This document shows, piece by piece, positions 1-7,396 of a stretch of DNA of 19,580 bases (the stretch's first letter is position 1; each line of letters opens with the position of its first letter). This DNA comes from an uncultured Christensenella sp. GTDB lineage: Bacteria; Bacillota; Clostridia; Christensenellales; UBA1242. The DNA lies in NCBI GenBank assembly GCA_948471335.1, contig CAOKRZ010000010.1:1-19580 (forward strand), written 5' to 3'. The notes beneath the pieces were generated by a model. That model worked only from the letters and a program-made list of their open reading frames with translations, was not told where the DNA came from and made no database searches. The translations under genes and the position numbers were made by a program.

Positions 1-14
1 TCTATTTGAAATAT

Positions 15-143
15 TTTTGATTTTCGCAAAATCAAAATTTCGTCGCAAAATCAAAGTTTGATTATTTTTGATTATTTTGATTTTTTTGTGCTAAAATGAG
101 AGAAATCAAAATGTGTCGCAAAATCAAAACAACGAAATCAAAA
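15..143. repeat. AT-rich cluster of AAAATCAAA repeats
   Basis: The 13-mer TCGCAAAATCAAA occurs three times (24-36, 43-55, 116-128). Related AAATCAAA words lie at 103-110 and 135-142, and the inverse TTTGATT lies at about 16-22, 57-63 and 67-73. The first copy is half of a perfect 10-bp inverted repeat (TTTTGATTTT at 15-24, CGC, AAAATCAAAA at 28-37). The cluster surrounds the likely promoter of the first gene, so it could be an operator array or simple AT-rich repeat. Nothing else is seen in the first 250 bases except the promoter and the GACAC/GTGTC palindrome. Confidence 0.6.
68..97 (+). promoter_or_regulatory. putative sigma-A promoter, membrane-GNAT gene
   Basis: TTGATT (68-73), an 18-bp spacer, then TAAAAT (92-97) preceded by TG at 89-90 (TGcTAAAAT), an extended -10. 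It implies a 5' leader of about 150 bases. The match is moderate and the AT-rich surroundings make chance matches likely. Confidence 0.35.
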
Positions 144-163
144 AAAAGACTTTGTTGTCAGTT

Positions 164-178
164 GACACAAACAGTGTC
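164..178. promoter_or_regulatory. GACAC-5-GTGTC inverted repeat in leader
   Basis: GACAC (164-168) and GTGTC (174-178) are separated by AAACA. It sits between the predicted promoter and the first gene, inside a longer imperfect palindrome that starts AAGAC (146-150) and ends GTCTT (176-180). It could be an operator or an RNA hairpin. There is no T tract, so a terminator is unlikely. Confidence 0.35.
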
Positions 179-252
179 TTAATCCAACTTGTCAAACGGG
201 GTTCTTTTATGGCGCATCAAAGATCATATCAAACAACAACTAAGGAGAAAGC

Positions 253-1581
253 ATGTTTTTAGCAGCGCAACTTGTAAGTATAGTTTCAATAATTACAACA
301 ACCATAGGCTTATTTGTGAAAGACAAGTTTAAAATTATGATTTGGCTGACTTTAACAAACATTTCAATGCTTGTAACATACCTCTTGCTTGGGAGATATT
401 TAGGCTGCCTTTTAGTGGGAGGCGCAACACTACGAACCTTTGTATATTTCCTTTATGCAAAATTCAATAAAAAGCCACAACTTATTTTCGTTATATTCTT
501 TGAAATATATTTTGTGATTGTATCACTATTTTTGTGGAAAGACTATTGTGATCTATTTATGCTTGCAAATCTTTGCCTTTTAACATACACCACTTGGCAA
601 GACAACATGTCAATCTTTAGAATTGGTTACATAGTTTCGGGCATATTTTTGGTAACATATGATATTTTTGTTGGCGCTTACGTTGGTTGCGTCAGTGAAG
701 TGATTATACTCGCTTCATCAGTTGGAGCTTTAATTAAATACGGCCATAAAAACAGAATAAAAGACATTGTTTTGCACTTCTATTCAACAATAGCCCCGGC
801 TTACAATGCTTCAGTCAAGGGAAAGGATGGAGTATACTACATCTATTCACCTGAAATAAATGATGAGTTCAATAATTTTTGCTATTTGCAAAATCCAATG
901 GAATTAGATAAACATTTCGATGATATTAAAAAAGAGCTAACCGGATTAAACCGAAAATTTGCTGTGTATTTTCAGTCTGTTGATGACCAAAACATAAATT
1001 TCATTGTAAATCAAACAAAAAATTATCGGCTGCTTTTCCACGATTGTTGGATGAAGTTGCGAACTGGTTGTCAAGTCAGAAAGATTAAATGCCAGCTCGA
1101 AAATGTTGCATTTAGAGCAGCAACTGAAAAAGATTCAGAAGATCTTCTTAATATCTTTGAAGCGGGCTTTATAAGCTGTACTGGAAATGAGGTTTACAAA
1201 TATCCTCAAGAATATTACGACAGATATAAAGAAATTTTTGATAAAAATGCTTTAAAGGAAAAACATATTCACCCATATATTGCCTACATCAATGAAAAGC
1301 CTATTGCTGTGTTGTTTGTTTATGTAAACGAATCAAATGCTTACATTTGCCAAATCACAACACTTAAAGAGTATAGAAGAAATGGCGTTGCTTCAAACTT
1401 GATAAGTTATTGCATCAAAGACCAGCGCAACAAAGGTGTTGAAGATTTTTACTTGGTTACTGAAAAATACACCTATTTGGAAACTTTTTATATGAAAAAT
1501 AACTTTGAAGAAGTATCTCAAGGCTTCTGTTTAAATTATTCTACTCAAACAAAAAGATCGAGTAAAAAACAAACTCAGTAA
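253..1581 (+). CDS. YgjV-type membrane protein fused to GNAT acetyltransferase
   Basis: A 442-residue two-part protein. Residues 1 to about 165 are strongly hydrophobic with six or seven membrane segments. The pattern (LRTFVYF, a W in the middle, G-x-x-x-E near the end) resembles the YgjV inner-membrane family, which normally stands alone at about 180 residues. A soluble linker follows, and residues about 284-430 look like a GNAT N-acetyltransferase: 'AFRAATEKDSEDL' start, an ITTLKEYRRNGVAS acetyl-CoA-binding motif (near residue 374), and a C-terminal YxxNxF-like 'FYMKNNFEEV'. The inferred role is an acetyltransferase tethered to the inner face of the membrane; the substrate is unknown. The ATG at 253 follows AAGGAGAAAGC. 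It lies 72 bases upstream of dcd with no clear terminator between, so the two may be cotranscribed. Confidence 0.75.
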   Translation: MFLAAQLVSIVSIITTTIGLFVKDKFKIMIWLTLTNISMLVTYLLLGRYLGCLLVGGATLRTFVYFLYAKFNKKPQLIFVIFFEIYFVIVSLFLWKDYCDLFMLANLCLLTYTTWQDNMSIFRIGYIVSGIFLVTYDIFVGAYVGCVSEVIILASSVGALIKYGHKNRIKDIVLHFYSTIAPAYNASVKGKDGVYYIYSPEINDEFNNFCYLQNPMELDKHFDDIKKELTGLNRKFAVYFQSVDDQNINFIVNQTKNYRLLFHDCWMKLRTGCQVRKIKCQLENVAFRAATEKDSEDLLNIFEAGFISCTGNEVYKYPQEYYDRYKEIFDKNALKEKHIHPYIAYINEKPIAVLFVYVNESNAYICQITTLKEYRRNGVASNLISYCIKDQRNKGVEDFYLVTEKYTYLETFYMKNNFEEVSQGFCLNYSTQTKRSSKKQTQ

Positions 1582-1653
1582 TATTCAAAACCACTTGGAG
1601 CAACAAATTTAATAGAGCTAAAAATTCAAAATTTTAATATGATAGGAGGAAAC

Positions 1654-2184
1654 ATGATTTTATCAGGTGAAGAAATCAAAAGGAATTTAGGAAAAGGCAT
1701 TGAGATTGAGCCGTTCAATGAATCTCAGCTTGGGCCAAACAGCTATAACTTAAGGCTTGCAAATGAGCTTCTTGTTTATGACACTTTTCCACTTGACATG
1801 AAAAAGAAAAACACAGCAAAGAAGATTATCATTCCTGAAGAAGGTTTAGTTCTTGAGCCTGGCAAGCTTTATCTTGGCAGAACAGTTGAGCATACAACAA
1901 CTGACAACTTTGTCCCAATGCTTGAGGGTCGCTCTTCAGTCGGCAGACTTGGCATTTGCATTCACGTGACAGCAGGTTTTGGCGACATAGGCTTTTCTGG
2001 ATTTTGGACGCTTGAACTTTTCTGCATCCACCCTGTGAGAATCTACCCTAACGTTGAAATCTGCCAGATTTACTATCACGGCATTCAAGGCGACACTTCA
2101 AGAAAATACTGTTCACAGAAATATCAAAATAATAAAGGCATTCAGCCAAGCCTTTTCTATTATGACTTTGAGAAGAAGAAATAA
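1654..2184 (+). CDS. dcd: dCTP deaminase
   Basis: A 176-residue protein of the dCTP deaminase/dUTPase superfamily, which deaminates dCTP to dUTP in pyrimidine deoxynucleotide supply. The family signature is nearly complete: PF-x4-QLGPNSYNLRL near the start, EGRSSVGRLGI, the HVTAGFGDIGFSGFWTLEL block holding the active-site Arg and Glu, and a late VEICQIYYHG strand. The length is normal for the family. An in-frame ATG at 1639 would put the AGGAGGA ribosome site (1644-1650) inside the gene. The ATG at 1654, four bases after that site, is therefore the start. It ends in TAA, followed by a strong terminator at 2208. Whether the product is only dCTP deaminase or bifunctional (dUMP-forming) cannot be read from motifs alone. 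Confidence 0.93.
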   Translation: MILSGEEIKRNLGKGIEIEPFNESQLGPNSYNLRLANELLVYDTFPLDMKKKNTAKKIIIPEEGLVLEPGKLYLGRTVEHTTTDNFVPMLEGRSSVGRLGICIHVTAGFGDIGFSGFWTLELFCIHPVRIYPNVEICQIYYHGIQGDTSRKYCSQKYQNNKGIQPSLFYYDFEKKK

Positions 2185-2207
2185 ATGGCACTTAAAAAAA
2201 TTATGCG

Positions 2208-2228
2208 AGGCGAATCATTCGCCTTTTT
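2208..2228 (+). terminator. Rho-independent terminator of dcd
   Basis: Perfect 7-bp stem AGGCGAA (2208-2214), loop TCA, TTCGCCT (2218-2224), then a T run. It lies 24 bases after the dcd stop. Confidence 0.85.
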
Positions 2229-2231
2229 ATA

Positions 2232-2250
2232 TTTCCACGATTTGTGGAAA
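2232..2250. promoter_or_regulatory. TTTCCAC-5-GTGGAAA palindrome upstream of XRE-Nudix promoter
   Basis: Perfect 7-bp inverted repeat TTTCCAC (2232-2238), GATTT, GTGGAAA (2244-2250). It lies 14 bases upstream of the -35 of the XRE-Nudix gene. The next gene starts with an XRE DNA-binding domain, so an autoregulatory operator is a reasonable inference. It lacks a T tract. Confidence 0.45.
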
Positions 2251-2264
2251 AGATTGTTTTGCAA

Positions 2265-2293
2265 TTTACTTTGGTTTGCTGTTATGATATAAT
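2265..2293 (+). promoter_or_regulatory. sigma-A promoter of XRE-Nudix gene
   Basis: TTTACT (2265-2270), 17-bp spacer, perfect TATAAT (2288-2293) with an extended TGa just upstream. The ribosome site AAAGGAGG follows and the ATG is at 2317. Confidence 0.75.
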
Positions 2294-2316
2294 CATTACA
2301 TCAAAAGGAGGAAACT

Positions 2317-3087
2317 ATGACACTCGGAGAGAAAATTAAATTCTTGAGAGAGCGCACTGCCCTAACTCAAGAGCAGCTTGGCAAAATGATTGGCTACAAT
2401 TTTCGAGTTATCAGCAAATGGGAAAAAGATATTTCTGTTCCCAACGCAAATGTCATATATCAGCTTGCAAAGATTTTTGATGAGCCAATTGAGAACATGC
2501 TGAATGAGAATTTTGATTATTCAAGCAGCACTAGCAGCGAAGAAATCCTTGACATCTTGCAAGAAGATGGAAGGAAAACTGGTTTCACGGCAAGCAAGCA
2601 GAAAATTCATGAGAAAGGTCTTTGGCACAGAGAGTCACTTAGTTTTGTTTGCAACAATAAAGGTCAGCTTCTCACCTACAAAAGAGTTGAGACCACAAAA
2701 ATTCATCCAGGACTTGTTGTGCCATATTTCGGCGGACATGTGCTTTCAGGCGAAAGTTATGAAGATGCCGTCAAAAGAGAACTTGAAGAAGAAATCGGTA
2801 TCACCGCAACTTCTTTTGAACTTTTGCAGCAAACCAAAGGCGTATCTTAAGGCAAAAGAGTGATCAACAGACGTTTCACAAACTATTACATCACGAGATG
2901 CGATTTGGAAATTGAAAATTTTAACTTTTCCGAGTTTGAGATTGATGAACCTAAATGGATCGACTTTGACATCGTCTATGACTATGTGAAATCAAACGAG
3001 GTTTACAAAATCAAATTTGAAAACGAAAACTTTGAAGAGATGTTCAAAAAGGTTGAAAAATTTCTTAAAAGCACAAAAGAAAATTGA
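2317..3087 (+). pseudogene. XRE regulator-Nudix hydrolase fusion, broken by in-frame TAA
   Basis: One frame from 2317 to 3087 is interrupted by a single TAA at 2848-2850. Residues 1 to about 65 form an XRE-type helix-turn-helix (LGEKIKFLRER, TQEQLGKMIG, ISKWEKD). Residues about 105-177 begin a Nudix domain with a complete Nudix box (G-x5-E-x7-REL-x-EE-x-GI in GGHVLSGE...EEEIGI). After the stop, the same frame continues with KRVINRRFTNYYITRC and then the remaining beta strands and C-terminal helix. A normal gene would be about 256 residues, and the stop probably replaces a Tyr codon (TAT/TAC to TAA). A GTG at 2860 could restart translation but lacks a good ribosome site. Options are a nonsense mutation, a sequencing error, or readthrough. 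The truncated product keeps the DNA-binding domain and the Nudix box. Nudix enzymes cleave X-linked nucleoside diphosphates; the ligand here is unknown. Confidence 0.8.
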
Positions 3088-3093
3088 TAGCAA

Positions 3094-3119
3094 AAAACGC
3101 TCAAAATCTTGAGCGTTTT
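3094..3119. terminator. bidirectional terminator between XRE-Nudix gene and tilS
   Basis: Perfect 11-bp stem AAAACGCTCAA (3094-3104), AATC loop, TTGAGCGTTTT (3109-3119). The A/T ends supply a U tail on both strands. It serves the plus-strand gene ending at 3087 and the minus-strand tilS, whose stop codon begins at 3122. Confidence 0.85.
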
Positions 3120-4448
3120 CTATTTTATCACTTCAACTGAATAAGCTGTTGGCACGTTTTCAACTTTAACTTTGTTTGAAATTTCAACCCCTGCAATTGC
3201 ATAAACTTCATTTCCGCTCGCAAGCACTGGGATCAAGTTTCTCTTGCGTTGTGGGATTTTTTTATCAATCAGATAGCTTTTAAGTTTCTTGCTTCCGCCG
3301 CCAAACTTTTCAAACACGTCGCCGTCTTGTCGCAGACGCCATACTGCATCCTTTGGCACTTTGCGATAGTCAAGAAGAAGGACTCCCTCGCGTGGAGTGA
3401 AATTTTTAACGCGGCGAACAACAACCTTACCAAAGCCTTCAACTTCAAACTCACCGCACTTGAATGGTTGTTCGAGGTTTACCTCATCTTCGTGACGATT
3501 TGTGATTGTCAAATAGTCATATTCTTTAACTGCATAAGCTTCAAAAGGAAGATAGATTCTCTTGCCGTTTTCGCCCTTTGTTGCAAGCTCTTTGATTGCC
3601 ATGATGTGCTTTCTTTCAATGTCGCAAGTGATGCCAATGCGTTTGAATGTTTTGAAAAGCATTCTCACTACAACTGGGTTTGGATAGAGGAAATATGACG
3701 TAGGAATGCGTGCAGTCTTGTCTTCAACAAGCACAGCATCAGCAAATGTGTGAGAAGAAATATATTCATCGTCTTCCTTGATGCTTTGGGCAAAATTGTT
3801 GATGCTTTCAACTGCCTTTGGCCAGCGCTTAACAATTTCCTTCATAAGCACGTTGCGGACAAAGTTGCGGTTGTATGAATTATCGTCATTTGTATAGTCG
3901 TCGTTATAGTCAATTCTGTTGATTGAAAGATATTCAAAAATTTCAGCCTTGCTTGTTGTGAGAAGTGGCCTTATGTAGATGTTATCGCGAATTGGCTCCA
4001 TACCCTTTGCTCCAGCAACCCCAGCGCCACGGAAGATGTGCATAAGGATTGTCTCCGCTTGGTCTTGCATGTGATGAGCAAGGGCAATCTTGTCAACAAG
4101 GCCCTTTTTGTGAAGCGCAGCAAAAACGCCATAACGTCCGTCGCGTGCAGCCGTTTCAAGAGAGATGTTTTTCTCTTTGGCAATCTTTGGTGCGTCGATG
4201 TGGAACTTATAGAATCTCACTCCAAGCTCACGAGCCTTAGCGCGAACAAGATCTGCATCCATATAAGAGTTTTCTCTTATGCCATGGTCAACGTGAATTG
4301 CCACAACCTCAATGTCAAACTTGTTTTGATTTTCAGCCAAATAGTGAAGAAGTGCCATAGAGTCACTTCCACCGCTTACGCCAACGCCGATCACGTCGCC
4401 AGCCTTGATCATTTTTGTGTCTTTGATAAACTGCTCAATCTTTTCCAT
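3120..4448 (-). CDS. tilS: tRNA(Ile)-lysidine synthase
   Basis: A 442-residue TilS (MesJ) protein. It attaches lysine to C34 of the AUA-reading tRNA(Ile), using ATP. The PP-loop SGGSDS lies at residues 25-30 (GVGVSGGSDSMALLHYL). It is followed by HVDHGIRENS, the AHHMQDQAETILMHIFRGAG adenylation core, the TilS-typical RPLL, the YNRNFVRN segment and a C-terminal tRNA-binding domain (LRQDGDVFEKFGGGSKKLKSYL). The length is normal. A longer reading from a TTG at 4460 would swallow the GGAG ribosome site (4455-4458), so the ATG at 4448, six bases after it, is the start. In many Firmicutes tilS lies close to spoIIE near the origin. Here a small Cys-rich gene lies between them. Confidence 0.95.
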   Translation of the reverse strand: MEKIEQFIKDTKMIKAGDVIGVGVSGGSDSMALLHYLAENQNKFDIEVVAIHVDHGIRENSYMDADLVRAKARELGVRFYKFHIDAPKIAKEKNISLETAARDGRYGVFAALHKKGLVDKIALAHHMQDQAETILMHIFRGAGVAGAKGMEPIRDNIYIRPLLTTSKAEIFEYLSINRIDYNDDYTNDDNSYNRNFVRNVLMKEIVKRWPKAVESINNFAQSIKEDDEYISSHTFADAVLVEDKTARIPTSYFLYPNPVVVRMLFKTFKRIGITCDIERKHIMAIKELATKGENGKRIYLPFEAYAVKEYDYLTITNRHEDEVNLEQPFKCGEFEVEGFGKVVVRRVKNFTPREGVLLLDYRKVPKDAVWRLRQDGDVFEKFGGGSKKLKSYLIDKKIPQRKRNLIPVLASGNEVYAIAGVEISNKVKVENVPTAYSVEVIK

Positions 4449-4478
4449 ATATTTCTCCAAATGTTATTACAGAAATAT

Positions 4479-4507
4479 ATTTTACAACATTTATTTCAAT
4501 AGTGCAA
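4479..4507 (-). promoter_or_regulatory. putative tilS promoter
   Basis: On the minus strand: TTGCAC (4507-4502), 17-bp spacer, TAAAAT (4484-4479). The transcript would start about 25 bases before the tilS ATG. The -35 is weak. Confidence 0.4.
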
Positions 4508-4545
4508 TAGCAAATAACAAAAAAACATCAAAAATTTACTGTTTT

Positions 4546-4803
4546 TTAATAATTTTCTTCTTCAAACAGTTTAATTATGTTATTAAGCACATTTAATGCT
4601 TTTGATAATTTATGATGAATTGAGAGTTCAATTTCTTCCACACCTTTCGAACAATGAACAAAATCCGAGCAACATTCACAGTTTGTCTTAAATTTTTTGC
4701 AATGTCCGCAGTTAGTGTGCATAAACGTTTTTAAATCTTTATTGTAATAATAATGCTGAACAAAATTTTTGCATTTTTCATTTAAGTTCTTTGAGCGCTT
4801 CAT
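4546..4803 (-). CDS. small Cys-rich protein, unknown
   Basis: An 85-residue basic protein that I do not recognise. Seven cysteines include the cluster CGHCKKFKTNCECCSDFVHC (C-x2-C-x6-C-x-CC-x5-C), which suggests a metal-binding site such as zinc. The C-terminal third (ELSIHHKLSKALNVLNNIIKLFEEEN) looks helical. Two in-frame starts exist. The ATG at 4803 is preferred because AAAGGA sits just upstream and the longer reading from 4824 would contain it. It lies alone between spoIIE and tilS on their strand. The reading frame, ribosome site and patterned cysteines make it a likely real gene. It has no signal peptide, so it is probably cytoplasmic. Confidence 0.6.
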   Translation of the reverse strand: MKRSKNLNEKCKNFVQHYYYNKDLKTFMHTNCGHCKKFKTNCECCSDFVHCSKGVEEIELSIHHKLSKALNVLNNIIKLFEEENY

Positions 4804-4848
4804 TTTATTTCCTTTTAAGATCAAGCAAAAACTTTTGCCGTCTTCTTA

Positions 4849-4877
4849 TTTATAACACATTTCATTACTTTTTTATT
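4849..4877 (-). promoter_or_regulatory. putative promoter of the Cys-rich gene
   Basis: On the minus strand an extended -10, TGtTATAAA (TATAAA at 4854-4849), lies 46 bases before the start. The -35 (AATAAA, 4877-4872) is poor, so recognition would rest on the extended -10. Confidence 0.3.
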
Positions 4878-4949
4878 TACATATTATGTTTACAATTAAA
4901 TATTTTCTTCAAAACAAATTTCGAAATGTATACCTATATCGTAACACAT

Positions 4950-4975
4950 AAAAAATCACCAGCAATGCTGGCGAT
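4950..4975 (-). terminator. terminator of spoIIE
   Basis: Read on the minus strand, ATCGCCAGC (4975-4967), ATT loop, GCTGGTGAT (4963-4955) form a 9-bp stem with one G-U pair. A T run follows (4955-4950). It lies 23 bases after the spoIIE stop. Confidence 0.85.
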
Positions 4976-4998
4976 TATTGTTAAATTTGGCAAAGTTT

Positions 4999-7287
4999 TC
5001 AGCTCTCAAATATTTTCACGACAAGTGCGGTCATATCGTCGACTGCATAGCCGTTGTTGTTTGCAAGTGCTTTTTCAAGGATTTTGTCAGCGTATTCTTG
5101 TGGGTTTGAAGATTTGATTGTGAGAAGGAAGTCTTTAAGTTCCCCATCTGAGCCGAAGGAGTCGCTGACGCCGTCACTGCAAATGACGATGAAATCCTTT
5201 TCGCTTAAGACAATTTTTTTGGTGTCGGCTTTTGCTTCTTGGATGATCCCAACAGGAAGAGCTCCACCTTCAATGATTTTGCACTCTTCTTCCCCGCGGA
5301 TGTAAGAGCTTGGCGCGCCCATTTTAACGATGTCGGCGATGCCATTTTTAAGGTCAACGACGCAAATGTCAATTGTTGAGAAGATGTCATCTTTTTCGAG
5401 GTTTAAAAGCCTGTTGACTGACGAAAGAATGATGTCGTTGTCAAAGCCTGCTTTATAGAAATTTTCAATAAGCCCGATTGTTGTTGTGCTCTTTTCGTTG
5501 GCTTTTTCTCCGCTGCCCATTCCGTCACAAAGGGCGAACATAAAGCGGTCGCCGTCAAGTCTTATCACACTGTGAGAGTCACCTGAAATGGTCGCTCCAC
5601 TTTTTGCTTGATTGGCAACGCCAAAGATTGCGTCATATCTTGGGGAAGTCTTTAAGTTGACATTGACAAGCCCTGCGCGCGTCGAAGGATATACGTCATA
5701 AGCGCACATCTTGCAGCCGCAGACCTTTGAAACAACTTGGGCAAGTTTTCCTCTGGCAGAGTCTTCACTTCGCACGACTAGGCTTGCCATAACAGTGCGT
5801 GCATCTTTGTCATAGACAACAGCGTCAGTGCAGATGATGTTGTTGTATGCAAGTTCGTCAATAATCTTGTTTTCTTGCGCGGAGTTGAAGGATACAAGGC
5901 TGTCCACTTCTCCGGCAAGACTTTTCATGATCTGCGCCATGCCACCAAGCTGATCTGAGATGAGAAGTTTTGAGTTGTCGATGTTGCCGACAAGTGAGGC
6001 ATAGTTTTTGTATTGCTTTGTGAGAGTGTTGATTTCGCTTATGATGTTGTTCACGCGTCCGCAGCGCGAAGTCAGATAGCTTGGAAAGTCAAGAAGAGTT
6101 ATTCTTCCCCTTTCCATTGAAATTGTCACAAGCTCACAAAACATCTTTTTTGTGTCAGCTGAAAAAGTGCGGTGGCAATGTTTGTATTCTGGGCAGTTTT
6201 TGCAGACTCCGTCTCTCACCTCTTCATAGAGAAGATTTTTCACTTCTTCTGGGCTCATCTCTTCCTTGATAAGTTTTTTGAACACGCTGTTCATTTCAAA
6301 GAATACTTCTGAGAGGTTGTTGAGCCTTCTGTGCAAAACTTCACGGTTGCGGTTGACCATGTTTTTAACAGCAAGGCGGTCAGAACCTGAAGAGAGAAGA
6401 ACAGAAAGGTTATCATACCATTTTTTAGGAAGAACAAGGAAGGCAAGCGCTCCGACAAGCAATGGTGCAACTTCAAGCAACCCGAAAGACATGTACAGTT
6501 TGAAATAGAAGCCTATCACGACCTCGCAAACAATGATTGCAAGAAATGGATAAATTCTCTTCATCGACTTAAACGCAACAATCGAAAGCGCCCACAGCAT
6601 GAAAGGTGCAACGAAGATTGGATTGTTTGATGCCACCAAAGTGCCAAGCCCCAAAATGCCAGCAATCAAAGTTGTGTATGAAGTTTTTGATGTGTAAGAG
6701 ATTGAAAGCAAAGCAAAGGCAACAAAAAGTTTTAAAAATGAAAAGCCGAAAAGGTCAAAGCCGGATAAGCCATTGCTTAGCGCCATCAAGACGACTCCGC
6801 CACAAACAAGCTCTAAGCTTGTCAGTTTGTATGCAAATCCGCGAATAATGATTGGCTCAAAAATCATGATTGCAGCGTAGAGGAAAAGCTCGGCAATGAC
6901 AACATTTGAAACAATGATTGCAGGATGAACGCCTGAAAGTGCTGAGAAAACAATCCACGAAACTTGGCTAAGCGCGGCGTATATTCCAAGCTCCCACTTC
7001 TTCATATTTTTCTTGAGTATGATGTGAAGATAATATGGAAGCGCAAGCATAACGCAAACGCATAGTGCATTGATTGCACTTTCAAATGTGCAACTTTTAG
7101 CTATCGCTGAAATTATGTAAGCAGGACACAAAAGCCATACTCTTTGATTAGCCCAGGCAAGTGCAAACATCATTGCAAAAGCAAATGGATAGATATATCC
7201 TCCCACACTTGCAAACTGCAGCACAAAAAAGAGTGCACAAAAAACAATGAACATCAAAAGATGATAAAGCTTGTTATTAATTCTCAT
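4999..7287 (-). CDS. spoIIE: stage II sporulation protein E, PP2C phosphatase
   Basis: A 762-residue SpoIIE. In the forespore it dephosphorylates SpoIIAA, which frees sigma-F, and it takes part in polar septation. Residues 1 to about 290 carry about ten membrane segments. A central regulatory region follows, with the Cys cluster CKNCPEYKHC and long helices. The C-terminal PP2C domain (about 540-762) has the metal-binding motifs FALCDGMGSGEKA (near 584), CSDGVSD (near 703) and DDMTALVV (near 748). Its length is somewhat shorter than the roughly 830 residues of the Bacillus protein. The ATG at 7287 follows GCGGAGAG. It has its own -10 region and a terminator at 4950, so it appears monocistronic. 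This gene is the best evidence that the host forms endospores. Confidence 0.96.
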   Translation of the reverse strand: MRINNKLYHLLMFIVFCALFFVLQFASVGGYIYPFAFAMMFALAWANQRVWLLCPAYIISAIAKSCTFESAINALCVCVMLALPYYLHIILKKNMKKWELGIYAALSQVSWIVFSALSGVHPAIIVSNVVIAELFLYAAIMIFEPIIIRGFAYKLTSLELVCGGVVLMALSNGLSGFDLFGFSFLKLFVAFALLSISYTSKTSYTTLIAGILGLGTLVASNNPIFVAPFMLWALSIVAFKSMKRIYPFLAIIVCEVVIGFYFKLYMSFGLLEVAPLLVGALAFLVLPKKWYDNLSVLLSSGSDRLAVKNMVNRNREVLHRRLNNLSEVFFEMNSVFKKLIKEEMSPEEVKNLLYEEVRDGVCKNCPEYKHCHRTFSADTKKMFCELVTISMERGRITLLDFPSYLTSRCGRVNNIISEINTLTKQYKNYASLVGNIDNSKLLISDQLGGMAQIMKSLAGEVDSLVSFNSAQENKIIDELAYNNIICTDAVVYDKDARTVMASLVVRSEDSARGKLAQVVSKVCGCKMCAYDVYPSTRAGLVNVNLKTSPRYDAIFGVANQAKSGATISGDSHSVIRLDGDRFMFALCDGMGSGEKANEKSTTTIGLIENFYKAGFDNDIILSSVNRLLNLEKDDIFSTIDICVVDLKNGIADIVKMGAPSSYIRGEEECKIIEGGALPVGIIQEAKADTKKIVLSEKDFIVICSDGVSDSFGSDGELKDFLLTIKSSNPQEYADKILEKALANNNGYAVDDMTALVVKIFES

Positions 7288-7319
7288 ATTTCTCTCCGCG
7301 GATTTAAGACTTTACGGAA

Positions 7320-7330
7320 ATTATATTATA
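7320..7330 (-). promoter_or_regulatory. spoIIE -10 region
   Basis: Two overlapping TATAAT hexamers on the minus strand (7330-7325 and 7325-7320), 30-40 bases before the ATG. No TTGACA lies at 16-18 bp, since the gmk terminator occupies that space. Spo0A-driven spoIIE promoters in Bacillus use nonstandard -35 spacing, but no clear TGTCGAA box is seen here. Confidence 0.45.
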
Positions 7331-7334
7331 TATG

Positions 7335-7372
7335 AAAAAATCAGCATAAGAGAATTTTGTCCTCTTTTGCTG
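7335..7372 (-). terminator. terminator of gmk
   Basis: On the minus strand, CAGCAAAAGAG (7372-7362), a 9-base loop and CTCTTATGCTG (7352-7342) pair with one A-A mismatch. A run of six T's follows (7340-7335). It starts 25 bases after the gmk stop. Confidence 0.8.
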
Positions 7373-7396
7373 AAAGAATAGCCATTTTGGCAAAAC

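Noticed and set aside
3249..4502. Open frames of 149 and 154 codons on the plus strand opposite tilS
   Set aside because: They lie wholly or mostly antisense to the well-supported tilS, without ribosome sites or family motifs.
5054..6848. Several 61-83 codon frames on both strands within spoIIE
   Set aside because: Shadows of the spoIIE coding frame; no start signals or recognisable products.
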